Assembly (NCBI GenBank): GCA_031216915.1
Contig: CM062292.1
Span: 208,403,262 to 208,467,261, forward strand
DNA length: 64,000 bases
Source of the DNA: Pictodentalium vernedei
Taxonomy: Eukaryota > Mollusca > Scaphopoda > Dentaliida > Dentaliidae
Reading direction: 5' to 3'
The notes under the pieces are model-generated. The model did no database searches and was not told where the DNA came from. It saw nothing but the letters and a program-made list of their open reading frames with translations. The position numbers and the translations under genes are program-made. Below, piece by piece: positions 12,843 through 24,629 of the stretch; the first letter of the stretch is position 1, and each line of letters opens with the position of its first letter.

Positions 12843-13267
12843 GTAGTGGTGGTAGGAGTTAGTAGTAGATAATAGTAGCAGGTACTAGTCCCCGAAGACT
12901 GGTCTCCGCTAGTTCCCAAAGACTTGTCTCCAGTGGTCCGTACCAGACCCCATACACTGGCTCTGACGATCCCCAAATACCAAGATGAGGATATGATGAA
13001 TGGCAGATTGAGCCTCAATAAGGCATTTCACCATGGTCCTCATGGCCTCCTCCGATGAAAAGGGTGCCAAATGTCAGTCGGGAGAGTATCATACCTAGCT
13101 AGGACCAGAGCTAATGATAAGGACCTAAATGTACCCATGTACCTAAATAGATTACGAATGGGCAGTAAATGGTCTAAGCAGTCAAAAGGGAGGGTTCTAT
13201 ACAGAATTCAAGCCACATAAAGACGAGGATTCTGGAATAATCCGTACCTACTAACTACTAAAATAGT

Positions 13268-13570
13268 TGTTGTCTCATTTGGGTATTCATTATACTCCCG
13301 TCCAATCGCATTTACATTCAAAACATATCCTCGTTCTATTAGAGGCAACTGGGTCCATATAGGAACCACGTGCTACCATAAAAACCAAGATGGTGGTCAA
13401 CAGTAGACAGAATAGACGGCGGAAACACGTATCACCTAATTACACGCGCTGCGCATGCGCACTTGCATCACATATCCCTATGGGAATGACGTCACAACAC
13501 GGCCTCTCACGCGGGCTACCATAACGACACAACATGGTGTCCCTGGGTCCCGTGACTATGACGCCCCTTG
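13268..13570 (-). repeat. Arm of the CpG-rich inverted-repeat family inside the fold-back
   Basis: On the minus strand this matches the arms at 31985-32330, 33600-33900 and 35975-36240: 'ccatcttggtttttatgg', 'tgatacgtgtttccg', 'tgcgcatgcgca', 'atgacgtca'. It shows that the core of the giant fold-back is a member of that family. Confidence 0.75.
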
Positions 13571-13904
13571 TGTCCCCTCTCCCATCCTCTCCCCAAATGA
13601 GGGTCATTTATCCACATGACACACTTCTAATGTAGTATAAGAGTAGTGTTAAGCCATCAAGGAATTCTGCTGAAACAATATTTTCTGCATGTTGAATGCG
13701 TTCAAGCCTTTTACATTAAATGTAAATAATCACAGGATCTATATAGCTCTCTACCATTGGTAATCGAGAACAATCACTTGACGTGGCAGACGGAAATGGC
13801 AGTGGACCTCCAAAGCACCCACCCTTTTCACCTCGCCTTAGATACCCTCTACTCTCTTATCGATCTTCCCCTTCAAGATGGAAAAAAATAACTGACCGCA
13901 GATT

Positions 13905-14117
13905 TTAAGTAAACCACACCCCCCCCCCCCCCCAGCCCCAACCGCACCTTCGTAAAATATGGTAGAGTGTCTATGCTCAATGCTCGAGGAATATAATGAG
14001 CTCCACTCCCAGTTTTAGGTAAACCACCCCCCCCCCCAGCCCCAACCGCACCTTCGTAAAATATGGTAGAGTGTCTATGCTCAATGCTCAAGGAGTATAA
14101 TGAGCTCCACTCCCAGA
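13905..14117 (+). repeat. Two tandem ~110 bp units with C-runs
   Basis: 'cagccccaaccgcaccttcg' to 'gagctccactcccag' occurs twice in tandem, each copy preceded by 'aaaccac' and a long C-run of different length. This block lies in a ~0.7 kb segment present only in the right arm of the fold-back. Confidence 0.9.
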
Positions 14118-14643
14118 AGAAAAACGAATTTTAGAATTCAAAAGGTCAACCAGACGGAAAAAGCCACGCATAATGATACAGCGACCGAAATGGGTGTATG
14201 TGAGAGAGACCTTCAGAGTTCGCCGGGGCCGTATTAAATATTATAATTGTAGACAATGCAGGAGATCACACAATTCTAGCCCTTGAATACCACACTTTAT
14301 CACCCATAAGCTTTCTGGTATGATAGAACCTGACAACTTATGCCTGGGGTGAGCAGTTTCTCAAAAGCACAGGATTACCATTATAATTGGCCAACTTTGA
14401 ATTGACATAAAGCCACAAACGCAGAAAGTGACATTAAACACCAGAAATACGCACATCACATAAAAATCATAAAAATACCTTTCCTCGCCGTATTGAACCC
14501 ACGAAATGATGTTTGATCTGCAAAACGCCTTTAAATGTACGATAAAATGATTAAAAATCGATAAGATGTGCCCAAACTATGATTTGAGCCATCTCAAATT
14601 TTTTTCAAACTTTGTTGAAAAATAGTTGGTTTTCATGGATGTT

Positions 14644-14801
14644 TATTACACTACTGGTTAAGTTTATTACACTACTGGTCATTACACTACTGCTTGATTT
14701 TTATTACACTACTGGTTGATTATTACACTACTGGTTAATTTGTATTACACTACTGGTTGATTCTAACACTACTTGCTGATTATTACACTACTGGTTGTTA
14801 C
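14644..14801 (-). repeat. Right terminal array of attacactactgg (8 copies)
   Basis: Inverted counterpart of the left terminal array. It ends 'ctggttgttac', mirroring 'gtaacaaccag' at 11246. Confidence 0.9.
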
Positions 14802-15415
14802 CTAACCCATGCACATCCGATTGCAATTTGTTAGCTCATTCGATTTTACTGGGGCTAGGGGTGCTTCATGGCAAATGACAATTCTCTGTTCCGTGCAAAT
14901 TGGGAAATACGGCCATCTAAAATTGCTACTAGTTTTAGCTCCTGTTGTTCCCACGAGAGTTTGAAGAGGTTTAAATCAAGTACATATCTCCCAATACTAC
15001 CGTGTACCAAATTTGGTTAAAATTATCCAAGCGGTTAGGAAAATATAAATTTTGAATGGGGCCAACATTTTGCTCCTCCCAGCACGAGCCCAAATATTGC
15101 CCGAGAAAACTTGTCATTGAATAAACTTGAATCTTCAGCACACGAGAAAGTGACATACCAAATTTCAAAGCATTGTGACTGGCAGTTTACGAGAAGAAGT
15201 TTTGGCTTTCGGACACTACATCCAGCCCATCAGGCTAAGCAACTTCTATTGAACAAAATTGGAACGGTATTCCCCAAATTTAATTTGCGCCAGGTTTGGG
15301 CATATTTATTTCGATGGCTCTGGAAACGAAGACTGCTGTGCAACGCTAACGGACACCGGGCGATTGACGCAGAGAGATGGCAAAAGCTCATGTTGACTTT
15401 CAGTCAGGTTGTATA
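14802..15415 (+). mobile_element. Interspersed repeat, copy C, 3' part
   Basis: It resumes the family sequence ('ttgcaatttgttagctcattcgattttact', cf. 'cgatagcaattttttagtccatctgattcc' in copy B). It ends with the family 3' terminus 'caaaagctcatgttgactttcagtcagg' at 15385-15412. Confidence 0.65.
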
Positions 15416-15714
15416 AAGAATCATGATATCACAATCCCACCTTTAATCACTGAAACAGGTACGAATGTGTATTATTCAGAAGAGGACCTAAACGTATCAC
15501 ATCCAGTCATTAAGTTGGCTGGAATCAAAAGAAGGCCCAACCAACGTCTTATGAGAGCTTTCCTCGAGGGTGTCCTTTTGCTCCATGTTTTATCCTTGAC
15601 CAGGAGAGGCCATCATATTCATTATCCCAGAATTGAGAGATAACGTAATTCCCGAATAATAGAAATTGAAAAAATGTTCTTGTGGCATAAGGTAATCTTT
15701 CAAATATTTTTTGT

Positions 15715-15800
15715 CTTTTGGAGGGTGGGGTGGGGTGGGTGGGGATCGGGTGAGGTGGGGTGGTGAGGTGGGGAGGTGGTGCTGGTATGGGAGTGGAGGG
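15715..15800 (+). repeat. G-rich low-complexity tract
   Basis: Repeated 'ggggtgggg' and 'gaggtgggg' blocks with many G-runs of three to four. G-quadruplex formation is plausible from sequence alone. Confidence 0.8.
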
Positions 15801-15967
15801 CTATGGGGTTATATGCCCACAGTGTTTGACCGTCATCATGTACGTGGTACCTGACACAAGGGTTACAATCCAATAGTATAGTGAACCATCACGCTCTGAA
15901 ACTGTGTATATTTTTGTCTATGTAGTATTGTATTCTCGTGACCACAGGTACATAACCTACATGTTAG

Positions 15968-16340
15968 GAGCACAATTGCTCATTGGTAAGGGCATTGGAC
16001 TTTAAACCAAACAGTTGACGGTTCGAACCTGACGCGTGCCATCTGCGCTGTGTCATTGAGCAAGACACTTAATACCGACAGCACACGTGGGTGCACGGTG
16101 GCCGATGTCGTCATGTACGAAGGCGTACTGCACGTCGATGGTGTACTTGCCTTCAACTGCTGCCATCTCTGCTTTCGCCGGGTTAGTAAGTTGGAGAGTC
16201 TGCCTGTTGCTCATCGCTGCTCGGTAGAGTGCTCTTCGAGTAATCCGGCCTCCTCCGCTGTAAAAAATGTCCGGCGCGATGTGACCCTGGTTGTTGAAAG
16301 TGATGTTAAACCCCAATAAATAAACAAACAAACAAACAGT
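15968..16340 (+). mobile_element. tRNA-derived SINE (full-length-like)
   Basis: The 5' part is tRNA-like, with an A-box-like 'tgctcattggtaagggc' and a canonical B box 'ggttcgaacc' at 16020-16029. A conserved-looking body follows ('gtgtcattgagcaagacactta', 'gctcggtagagtgctcttcgag'), then the tail 'gatgttaaaccccaataaa' and (caaa)n. Short flanks 'acatgtta' (left) and 'acatgtaa' (right) match 7 of 8 and may be the target duplication. It is transcribed by Pol III if active and encodes no protein; mobilisation would need a partner LINE. Mollusc SINEs of this general build are known, but the exact family was not determined. Confidence 0.8.
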
Positions 16341-16393
16341 CCACATGTAACTGCACAATAAATTATGTAGATCTTATCAAATTATTGTCTTTT

Positions 16394-16442
16394 TATCATT
16401 TATTGGAAAGCTTTCTACAAGAGAACTTTCCAATAAATGATA
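16394..16442. repeat. Hairpin with 17 bp arms
   Basis: 'tatcatttattggaaag' pairs with 'ctttccaataaatgata' across a 15-base loop. No U-run or gene context suggests a terminator. Confidence 0.8.
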
Positions 16443-17699
16443 AATAGGCAGGAATTTGGTGAAGCCTACTGAAGGAATTGGTGACTGTCGAACGTGCAAA
16501 CCGAACCAGTCGGTGACCATGACAGTTTTCTTTTTTGCTGGTTTCCAAACACGATAAATTATGCTGTGTTTTCGTCAAAACATATTATTTATTAAGCCTA
16601 TATGCCGGAGAGGGGGATATGCCGCAGAGTACGGCTAGATTATGAAATAGCCTCACCACCTCCCGGGTTCACAAAGTGGGAAAACACCCTTATATTTGAG
16701 TGTTATATGTATTCTAATCCATCAACCACTGACATATTGAAAGTATTGTTTAAATCAGCATTCAAATTGTATAATTATCTCACATTTTGCCCCAAAACCA
16801 TAGCCTTTGACATGGTTGGCACGAGCTAGTCGAGCTCGCCGCTCGGGGAACCATAAGCTATGTTTTTGACTATTTTGAGGCCCAGAATGAATTCTTTTAG
16901 TTTATTCTGATTTATTCGAGGATCTTTTTTGACAGGTGTCGTCTGCTATTCGTGACAGGTAAATTGTCAACTATGAAATATGAAATCTAACCTTCGCTTT
17001 AGTACGAACACATCCCTTTCTTTTCACAGCAGTTGCACGATGCAGTGGTCCAATATAAATAAAATTTTCTTCGTCGCTCATTTCTCATACATGTAGAATT
17101 AATCCTGTTCACAAAAAGAAAACGAATTCCGTCAATAATAAATCCTGCGTGTCGGTAAATGGGAATGTCAAAACTGCAATAGAGAAGATTCGTGAACGTC
17201 ACATCTTGCATACGACAACAACTAAACAAATGTTGTGTCTATAATAATATTCATGTCAACATTACAATACAAAAAATTATCCTAAGTGTACTATTGAAAA
17301 ACATTTGTTTCCATCGAGAATTCCTTGTCAAAATTAATTAACTGTTGTCATTCTTACAGTAAAACACAAAAGTCCAAGGGTGTGGTAACACAGAAAATGC
17401 GTTTCCTATCGTGTGCTATAAATACAGTTGCACAGGACTTGGGGGAGCTCACATTGACATTGTGCGTTATCAACTACTGGCTTCTGTCTGAAATATCATT
17501 TGTTGAAGAGGTGTGGTAGTAATTCGAAGTAAAACTGTCTGATAAACCGATAAGACTGTACATGTGTATACAGTACGAAGAGTGTGGCTAACTTCTAAAA
17601 CACCCACGGAGTGTAGCTTCCACGCGGAGGGGGGTGGGGAGGTTAAAGTCTGGGTGGGGTGAGGTGGAGCTGTCCATGTTCTTTCGACATTTTTCCGAA
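16443..17699. other. No recognisable gene
   Basis: Only ORFs under 80 codons with no domain or repeat that I recognise. Confidence 0.5.
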
Positions 17700-18880
17700 T
17701 GAGCGACGAAGCTGATACAAATATGTCTCGAAATGTCCTCTATGTGGACTGCAATTGATCACTCAGATGCAGGGAAGCAGCGTTCTTTCAGCTCGAAAAA
17801 TCAAAACTTTCTCCAGTCTCGAGCCCTCTTGATGCATTTCCCGGTAACTTTTCTTGATCCAGTCCACCCCTGGGCATAAAACTGTTAAAGCTGGTTGCTA
17901 GTTAACTGCAACAGGCTACTCTATACGCGACAATGTCGACAGTTTTATCTATTGGTCTGTCTGTCGGTCTGCGATCCGCGGGTTCTTAAACTCAATACCT
18001 TTTAAAATATTAAATGGGTGGAACGACACCATATTTGGTATGCAAGTGTACATTATTGATGTCTAGCCGCACCTTCAATTCAGCTTTTATTCGGGGTATT
18101 CTTATCAGATTTATTGCCCTTTATGGACTCGGACTTTGTGGTCAAATGACATCATATTTGGTATGTACGGTAAGTATATGATCGTATTAATGTCTAGACA
18201 CACGCTCAATGCAGGCATTATTTGGAGTATTTTTGTCGGCGCACGAAATTAGCCACGGCAATAGACAGTTTCGTGGTAATAACCGTGACAGACTGCCACG
18301 GCAAAGGTCAACTGGCCGTATGGTTCACCGGGAAAATTCCCGGTGGCTCCCATTGGGTGACCACCGGGGCCCCCAAAATTGATGCAGCCCAACACCTGTT
18401 GGTATTGGAAATTCATGAAAACGCCCAACGGGCGAAATGTGGACCTGATTGCATAGAATTCCGGAATATTGAAATGTTCTCTATGTGGAGTGCCATTCAC
18501 AAAGAAAACGTTTCGATATACCAGTAACCTTGTCTGCCACTGATTGCTCAGATGCAAGGAAACAGTGTTTTTTATTTTGAAAAATCAAAATTTTCTCCCA
18601 TTGGGCCGAACTATGGTCATCTCGATAGGTCCGCGAATCCCAACGCCCTGTTGATACCATTCTTTCCGAATGAGTGATGAAGATGATACAAAAATGCCAT
18701 CGAAATGTCCTTTGTGTGAACTGCCATTGATTACTCAGATGCGAGGAACCAGCGTACATTGAGTTCGAAAAATCAAAATTTTCTCCGGGTCCGGGGTCCT
18801 CCTCGGTTCCTTTCCAGGCAACTTTTCTTGGCCCAGTCCGCCCCGTACCACGGCTTTTTACCACGACATTTTCGATTGTC
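17700..18880. repeat. Three diverged copies of a ~170 bp repeat
   Basis: The order 'ccgaatgag(t/c)ga(t/c)gaag(a/c)tgatacaaa', 'cgaaatgtcct', 'ccattgatyactcagatgc(a)rgga', 'gaaaaatcaaaattttctcc' occurs near 17695, 18470 and 18660. Related pieces lie at 21550-22020 and near 34340. The ORFs at 18222-18909 on both strands lie in this repeat and are not conserved between copies. Confidence 0.6.
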
Positions 18881-19039
18881 TTGGCTAAGTTTGACGATTG
18901 TAGACTCATTGGCTGAATAGCTCGCCGAGAAACATAGTATACATGTGCATATAAGAGCAGAAGAGCAAATTCATGTCAGGGTCGGGCAAACATAGGGCAG
19001 CCCCATCTCCCACCCCGATATCTGAAGATACTTATGGAC

Positions 19040-19150
19040 CTGCAGAATTCAAGACCTGACTCGCGCAACTTGCGTCATGTCCTTAAGCAAGACACTTAAC
19101 CGCCGAGCCCTGTTCAAATGGAAGTGTAGAGACACAGTGGCATTTCACCA
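19040..19150 (+). mobile_element. SINE fragment
   Basis: 'gacctgactcgcgcaac' and 'cttaagcaagacacttaacc' match the body of the SINE at 15968. Neither the promoter boxes nor the tail is present. Confidence 0.6.
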
Positions 19151-20162
19151 ATGCATTCTCAAGACCCATTTGTGTCCGGTATCCACGTAGAAAAGTCTGA
19201 CAGATGCTTACCGCTTCTAGGTAATTCTCTCTCCGACTATTCTAGTTACCTCAACCTATCAATATGCCCACCCAACAAACAAAATACTGTTCAGCATTCC
19301 AACATATATCCTGCCATACTCCAGATTTTGTCATTATTTTCTTTCCCCAAACAAAACTGATGACTCTTTATTAGAACGAGTTTGTTCCAATAACGGGTAC
19401 GAACTAAAGCTAGAAAAAGGTTTGTTTTAACTATTTCGAAAACAAAATACTGGTGTCGTCTGCAGTTTCGTATACGTAAAGGGTTATAGCTGGGGATTTC
19501 CTTACATCATTGTTCTGGTAGTGGCGCGGTACACAAGCAAGGCTGAAATCATTGCATGAATTATAATAATGATACCCAGTGGTCTCAACAGCCACATGGT
19601 AATATTTTCGCATTTTTAGGGGCAGAAGTGTGGATAGTCGCGCTGTCCTCTCGACACCCCTGCGAATTCTTGTTATATGATTATTATTAAAGGAACCTCA
19701 AACATAATACTTCGAGAGTTGTATCTGAATGAATCGCCCTTTCTGGATTCCTTGCCAGTGTACATCCAACGCGCAGGAGAAATTCTGAAAGGAATTCGAC
19801 ACTGTTATGGGCTGTTTGTTTACCCATGTTCGTGACATTAAGCGCTACGACTGCCGTTGATAAAATGTGATACCCTTAGCGCAAACGGATAAGCAGATAT
19901 CCTATTGTGCCCCAAATATAAAAAAAAATATTTCTAACAATAAGTATTTAATTAACCTTGAAAACATCAAAAATATGATCACAATTAGTTGAACTACGCG
20001 GCGTAATCATAAAACTATATCTGTGGTGCGTCTCCATTCATAATATTTAGTAAACTAACTTGTCTAATAGTATTGGTTGTATCATCAAAGATTCGGTCAA
20101 ATTAATTCTCGATTGAGAAACAGTTCTTGCGTTGATTTAAAGAACATACATGTTTGTGGTCT
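19151..20162. other. No recognisable gene
   Basis: Unique-looking sequence with short ORFs only. Confidence 0.5.
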
Positions 20163-20265
20163 TTTTAGATTCAGTCCGATGGAATATTTAAGCTGGCCGG
20201 AAAAGCTAGCCGTTAAGGTTCTCTTTTCCGACCAACTAAAATATTCCATTCGACTGAATCTAAAT
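20163..20265. repeat. 103 bp fold-back (42 bp arms)
   Basis: 'ttagattcagtccgatggaa' through 'ggccggaaaag' is mirrored by 'cttttccgaccaac' through 'attcgactgaatctaaat'. The loop is about 17 bp and there are four to five mismatches. An 81-codon ORF running across it is not credible. Confidence 0.8.
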
Positions 20266-22107
20266 ATAGACTATTTAACAGTTGGACTGGCTCTATGCCA
20301 TATAGGCGTCTGGATCGTTTAGGAATTTGAATTGTGAGGTGAGAGCTTGGGAGAATCGTTTAACAAATGATTTTTAAATTTCGTATACATAGTTCATGCC
20401 TTCCAATTTCATCCTCTTTGTGTTTGGGTTTGTTCCAACTCTCTGACGTGTCACCACTAAGAAGAGCCATTCAAAGAGATCTTTTTTATGACCCTATTTC
20501 ATTTTGGTTTGGAAAGTAGTTACGATATGTCGTATTTACACAGTCACTATTCCCCATTTTAAATTTCCCCAAATCTACCCACTTGTCACAAGGTTACAGA
20601 GGGAACATTGTCTGTGCTCTTTAACAAATATGTTGCTGAACTAGAGAGGTGGGTGGTTGGCTGTCTGAGCTAGGGGGATGGGTGGATGCCTATCTGATTG
20701 CGTTTGTTTGTTTCATTCTGTCGCCCGGGGAGACGTGAACCATAAACAACCAATGGGGTACATCTACAGTATGATGAAGTACATCTTTTTATTTAAATGT
20801 CTCACATCCTGGTGTATGTCGAGAGGAGATCCGGTGACATTTTCCTCGAGAAAATATAGACTCCGAGATGTATTTTGTTGCATCTGATGATAACGCGCTA
20901 TCTGAAGCAATAACTGGTAATACAAAGAGCAATACACTTTGCACAAGAGCATGAAAAGCCACAGAAAACCTACAGAGATCATGGATTATCAGGAACTTTA
21001 GGGTTAACTATTTTCTAAATGGTGAGACAAATCCTTTCAAAGTTACAATTTAAGTCGCAATCAGTGGATTCTCATATTCTGTGGTCTATGGGCTTAATGT
21101 TTCTTTGCTTGTCATTCTCGTGTTTTGTCTCATAAATTATAAATATATGACACGAGAAAAGTCCCATCCACCAGTATTTCAGCAGTAATCTCCAATACTT
21201 GTACCACATCCGCCTTAGCGATATATACAGGGGCAGTGGAGCCGGTAAGGAGCACGGGAACGCGTGTCACACTCCCACCCCAATGCACATTTTTCATAGA
21301 CACGACACATGAGTGTACAAGAGTTTAACAGTTTGAGACCGGGCATAAATATCAATGCGCTGGCATTCCTGTAATATATTATCTGCAAATGTAGTTGCTA
21401 TTCTGCCTTTGATTAATTTAAGATCATGTAACCCGTGAGGACGTTGTTAGCTGTTTCGAAAGACAGAATATTAATCGCCACCTAGGCACCCACCCCACAC
21501 CCACCTGTTACCCACACGGTCACACCCATGCACGTTACACACACCAGGATATGAAAATCAAGGAAATGGCATTTCTGTGCATCCATTTTTCAAACTTTTC
21601 CCACCCGGCCGAACCATAGATGGTCCGGTGCGTCTTGGAAATTCATGCCCACTTACACATACTGTTCAAAGAAAAGGGACGCATCCATTTTACATTTTTA
21701 GAGAGATCAGGTGCGTAAATTCTAGGGTCTTAATACACTGGGACAGTTGAATACAGATCGTCAGTTAGTACACTGGTTCTAGGGAGCCAATGCAATTAGA
21801 AAGCACATCATCATTCTTAAAAGAACTTGGTGGCTTGGTACCTTCCAAGAAAGCCCATAGACATAAACTGTCATTGGAAGTTTATAGTTTAGCAGTGTGC
21901 GAATCGAACCGGCCCTCGACATTAGCCATTGCAATCGCTGATGCAGTGATAAAAGCCGTGACCGCCTGCCACAGCTTCTATTGTGCCATTGACAGCCTTG
22001 ACTAATTTTGGTGATTGTAGAAAAGTTGGGCAGCGGCATATTATGTCGTGCAAACATGGGCCCTCCTCTCCATATCTAAGATATGTTGGGCCTGGATTGT
22101 AGGAGAA
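20266..22107. other. No recognisable gene; weak repeat fragments
   Basis: No coding motif seen. Around 21550-21660 and 21900-22030 there are pieces resembling the 17.7-18.9 kb repeat ('cccggccgaaccatagatggtc', 'gtgccattgacagccttgac'). Confidence 0.45.
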
Positions 22108-22735
22108 AATGCACTTGGACAAAGTGCCCCAAGGATAAGTGTACTTGGACAAAATGTCCCTTCGATAAAATGCCCCAGAACAAAATGTCCTAGGATAAAA
22201 TGCCCTCGGGGAAAATGCAAGGGTGGACAAATGTCCTCAAAACAAAATCCACTCACTTTTGTTCTGAAGATAGGAAGAGATATAATAACCATAAAATGTT
22301 GCTGTGTTACTAATGAGCATGGAGTTTATGGTTTTAGTGGGTTTTGTGATTTATTACTATATTATTCTTGCCTCAAACCAGCCAGAAATTCTGGTTTTCG
22401 TTAATATTTTCATTTATTGATAATTTTATTGACTATCTTTTGAACCAAAGGAGATATCGTCCCTTGTGTGTACAAGGCGCCATCTGCAATGGCGCCTTGT
22501 TCCACTCAATGGACGATATTATAAGAGTCAAATACTCGCACAGCATCATTCAGACATTTTATGCTGGGATCCCGTTGAAGGCATTTTGTCCTAAGAGCAT
22601 ATGCCCCAAGGGCATTTTGTCCACCCCCCCCCCCCCCGCAAATTCACTAAGGGCATTTTATCCTAAGGACATACTTCCAAGGGCATTATATCCGAGAGTA
22701 TTTTGTCATACGGGTATTTTGTCTGGATACCGTTA
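22108..22735. mobile_element. ~0.63 kb element with tandem gacaaaatgccc termini
   Basis: The left end (22108-22245) holds about seven degenerate copies of 'ggacaaaatgccc'. The right end (22570-22735) holds inverted copies ('gggcattttgtcc'). Between them is a hairpin with 12 bp arms 'acaaggcgccat' (22472-22483 / 22489-22500) inside a larger 'gatatcgtcc...ggacgatat' inverted pair. This modular repeated-end layout is like the giant fold-back but with an unrelated motif. There is no coding capacity. Confidence 0.75.
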
Positions 22736-22904
22736 CATGCATATAGGGCCTATAAAATTAAATTATTCCGATCTTACATCTTAATTTGATGTAGATTGTG
22801 TCACCTTCTGGTCGACTGCCAAGTTTTTCTTTATGCAAAAATGTAGCAAATGCATACCGGGTTGCAAGATGTTGTTGCTTTGACTGATAAAGTAATGAGA
22901 TAGC

Positions 22905-23093
22905 TTAACCCTTTACCTAACACAGTATTTTTAAAAAATAAATTAAATTTCACATTTTTCGAAAACAAATTTCACACTCTTTCAACAAAACCATACAAAT
23001 ATGTTTATCATTAGAACCAGCTCGATATTTGTGGTAGGATTATTCTAGTTACTTTTCTGATCGTTTTGTCCTTTATGTGATGTAAAGGGTTAA
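22905..23093. mobile_element. TTAA-flanked MITE 1 (piggyBac-type)
   Basis: It runs from 'ttaaccctttacctaaca' to 'tgtaaagggttaa'. TTAA flanks plus terminal CCCTTTAC fit a piggyBac-type non-autonomous element. At 189 bp it is the shortest of four copies here. Confidence 0.75.
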
Positions 23094-24388
23094 TCAATCT
23101 TAGTCTACACTTCAACAGCAAGCAATATCAGAGTGGATACCGTTTTCGAAATGCTCTTCTTCTTGACTGACGAAATGAACCAGTTGTACCAAACGTGTTA
23201 GCTAGTAGAAGATTGGACTGAAGAAAGCAATGTTCGGTTACAACTGTTCTGATATTATACATTTTCATTTGCACGTTTCCAGTCAGCTCACGGCAGCCCC
23301 ATGAATAATCTTAGCGGGACACTTTATTTCATTTCACGTTATTTCATATGAAATTATCATACTTTTTCAAATGATCACTGTTTTTTTTAACCTTATTTTA
23401 GTCGGAAGATTGAGTAAACAATTTCACATACATAAAGGCCTTCCACGTGTATATACTATTTTCGAATTTGTTTTGATAGTTAAATGATTCCAGTCTGATT
23501 TGAAAATGACAACACCGGGTCAGCAGAGGAGAAGTTTATTCACTTTTCATCCTACAATAATGTTAGTTCTTCCAGAACATGGGGGTGATAAGTGGGGCCT
23601 ACAGTCCTCTCTGTTGGGGTGGTGTAGCGCCTTCCCCACCTCTTCGGAGAAGCTTCCTTCTTTATTGTGGGCTACTCAGGGGATATCGTAGCCTCCAAGT
23701 CGGGAAGCACCCCCCTCCCACCCTATCTTGTCGGGCAGTACCTGGCACCACCACTGTTCTAGAGTCATAACTTACTTGATAGTGATGATAAAACTTCGCG
23801 TTTTTTTTTAGTTTGTTGAAGTGGAGTGAGATAAAGCACTGATGGAAAGGTCTCTGAGAGCCCTTTCCAACAGTGTATTTCATCACAATATGCCATTGGC
23901 TTATTCAAAGAATTCATGAAATAAGCTACAATATTTTTGGTTGCTTATCTCAGCCTTTACTCTTATGTAAAAGACAAAAATGCCTATGTTCAGGGTTACA
24001 CGATCGACCCTTAAAAATCTAGACGACCCTAAAAGTTTTATTGAGGTGCAAATCAGAACGTTTGTACTGAGTGTACAAAATGTCGAAAAAAGTGGAGGGC
24101 CATTCGTCTCAAAGTTGATCAATTTTTCGTATTCCCAAATACCCGACGTCAGCTGAAAGAAGAGACAGCTTTATACTGACTGATGTATAACAGTGCCATT
24201 TGACCGCTGGGTGTTCTTGAGTTTTTTTCAAAATTATTGAGAATTCTGAGGGCAACTCGAAAAACATTTACCTTAGACACACCGGGCCACCACCTAAATT
24301 TCCCGGTTTTACTATCAGGCCAAGAGACTTCCTGTTCCAACAACATGTAAAGCAGATTCCAAAATTGTCCCTTTCGTATTACTGATTG
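23094..24388. other. No recognisable gene
   Basis: A somewhat GC-richer patch at 23500-23770 has two overlapping 63-codon ORFs with no recognisable domain. Otherwise unremarkable. Confidence 0.45.
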
Positions 24389-24629
24389 TTAACCCTTTAC
24401 CTAATATGAAAAGCAGACGACACTTACAAACAAAATTCTTGAATAACTATTTTTTTCATTTTTGGACTCAAAAACATTGGTAATGACCCCTCATTGGAAC
24501 GAGCTCGTTCCAAAGAGGGGTCATAACCTATTTTTTTAAGACAAAAATGAAAAAAATAATGAAAATAAATTGGCGATTTTTGTGAATAGTACTGGCTGAT
24601 TTTGGCCGTTATGTTGGGTAAAGGGTTAA
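24389..24629. mobile_element. TTAA-flanked MITE 2 (piggyBac-type)
   Basis: 'ttaaccctttacctaata' to 'gttgggtaaagggttaa'. The centre is a palindrome around 'gaacgagctcgttc' flanked by 'tgacccctcatt' and its complement. Confidence 0.8.

Larger units (their letters stand above)
11246..14801. mobile_element. 3.56 kb giant fold-back element
   Basis: The ends are inverted arrays: nine copies of 'ccagtagtgtaat' at 11250-11425 and eight inverted copies at 14644-14801. The outermost sequence is 'gtaacaaccagtagtg' on both sides. Inside them, 11430-12095 matches the reverse complement of 14640 back to about 14145 and of 13442 back to 13268, at roughly 90% identity. The centre (12094-12842) is interrupted (CTA)n and (TAG)n. 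No transposase ORF is present; ORFs in the centre are homopolymeric leucine or threonine translations. The flanks on both sides belong to repeat copy C. It resembles Foldback-type elements with modular tandem termini, but the family assignment is open. Confidence 0.85.

Noticed and set aside
12043..13018. ORFs of 75-111 codons coding poly-Leu, poly-Thr, poly-Tyr or poly-Ser
   Set aside because: They are simply the frames of the (CTA)n/(TAG)n tract.
15968..16040. A functional tRNA gene
   Set aside because: Box-like motifs are present, but the cloverleaf is not completed and the sequence runs directly into a SINE body and tail.
16394..16442. Transcription terminator
   Set aside because: The hairpin lacks a U-run and there is no bacterial gene context. 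It is treated as a repeat hairpin.
18222..18909. Overlapping 101-142 codon ORFs on both strands
   Set aside because: They lie in diverged copies of a repeat. The frame is not kept between copies and no domain is recognised.
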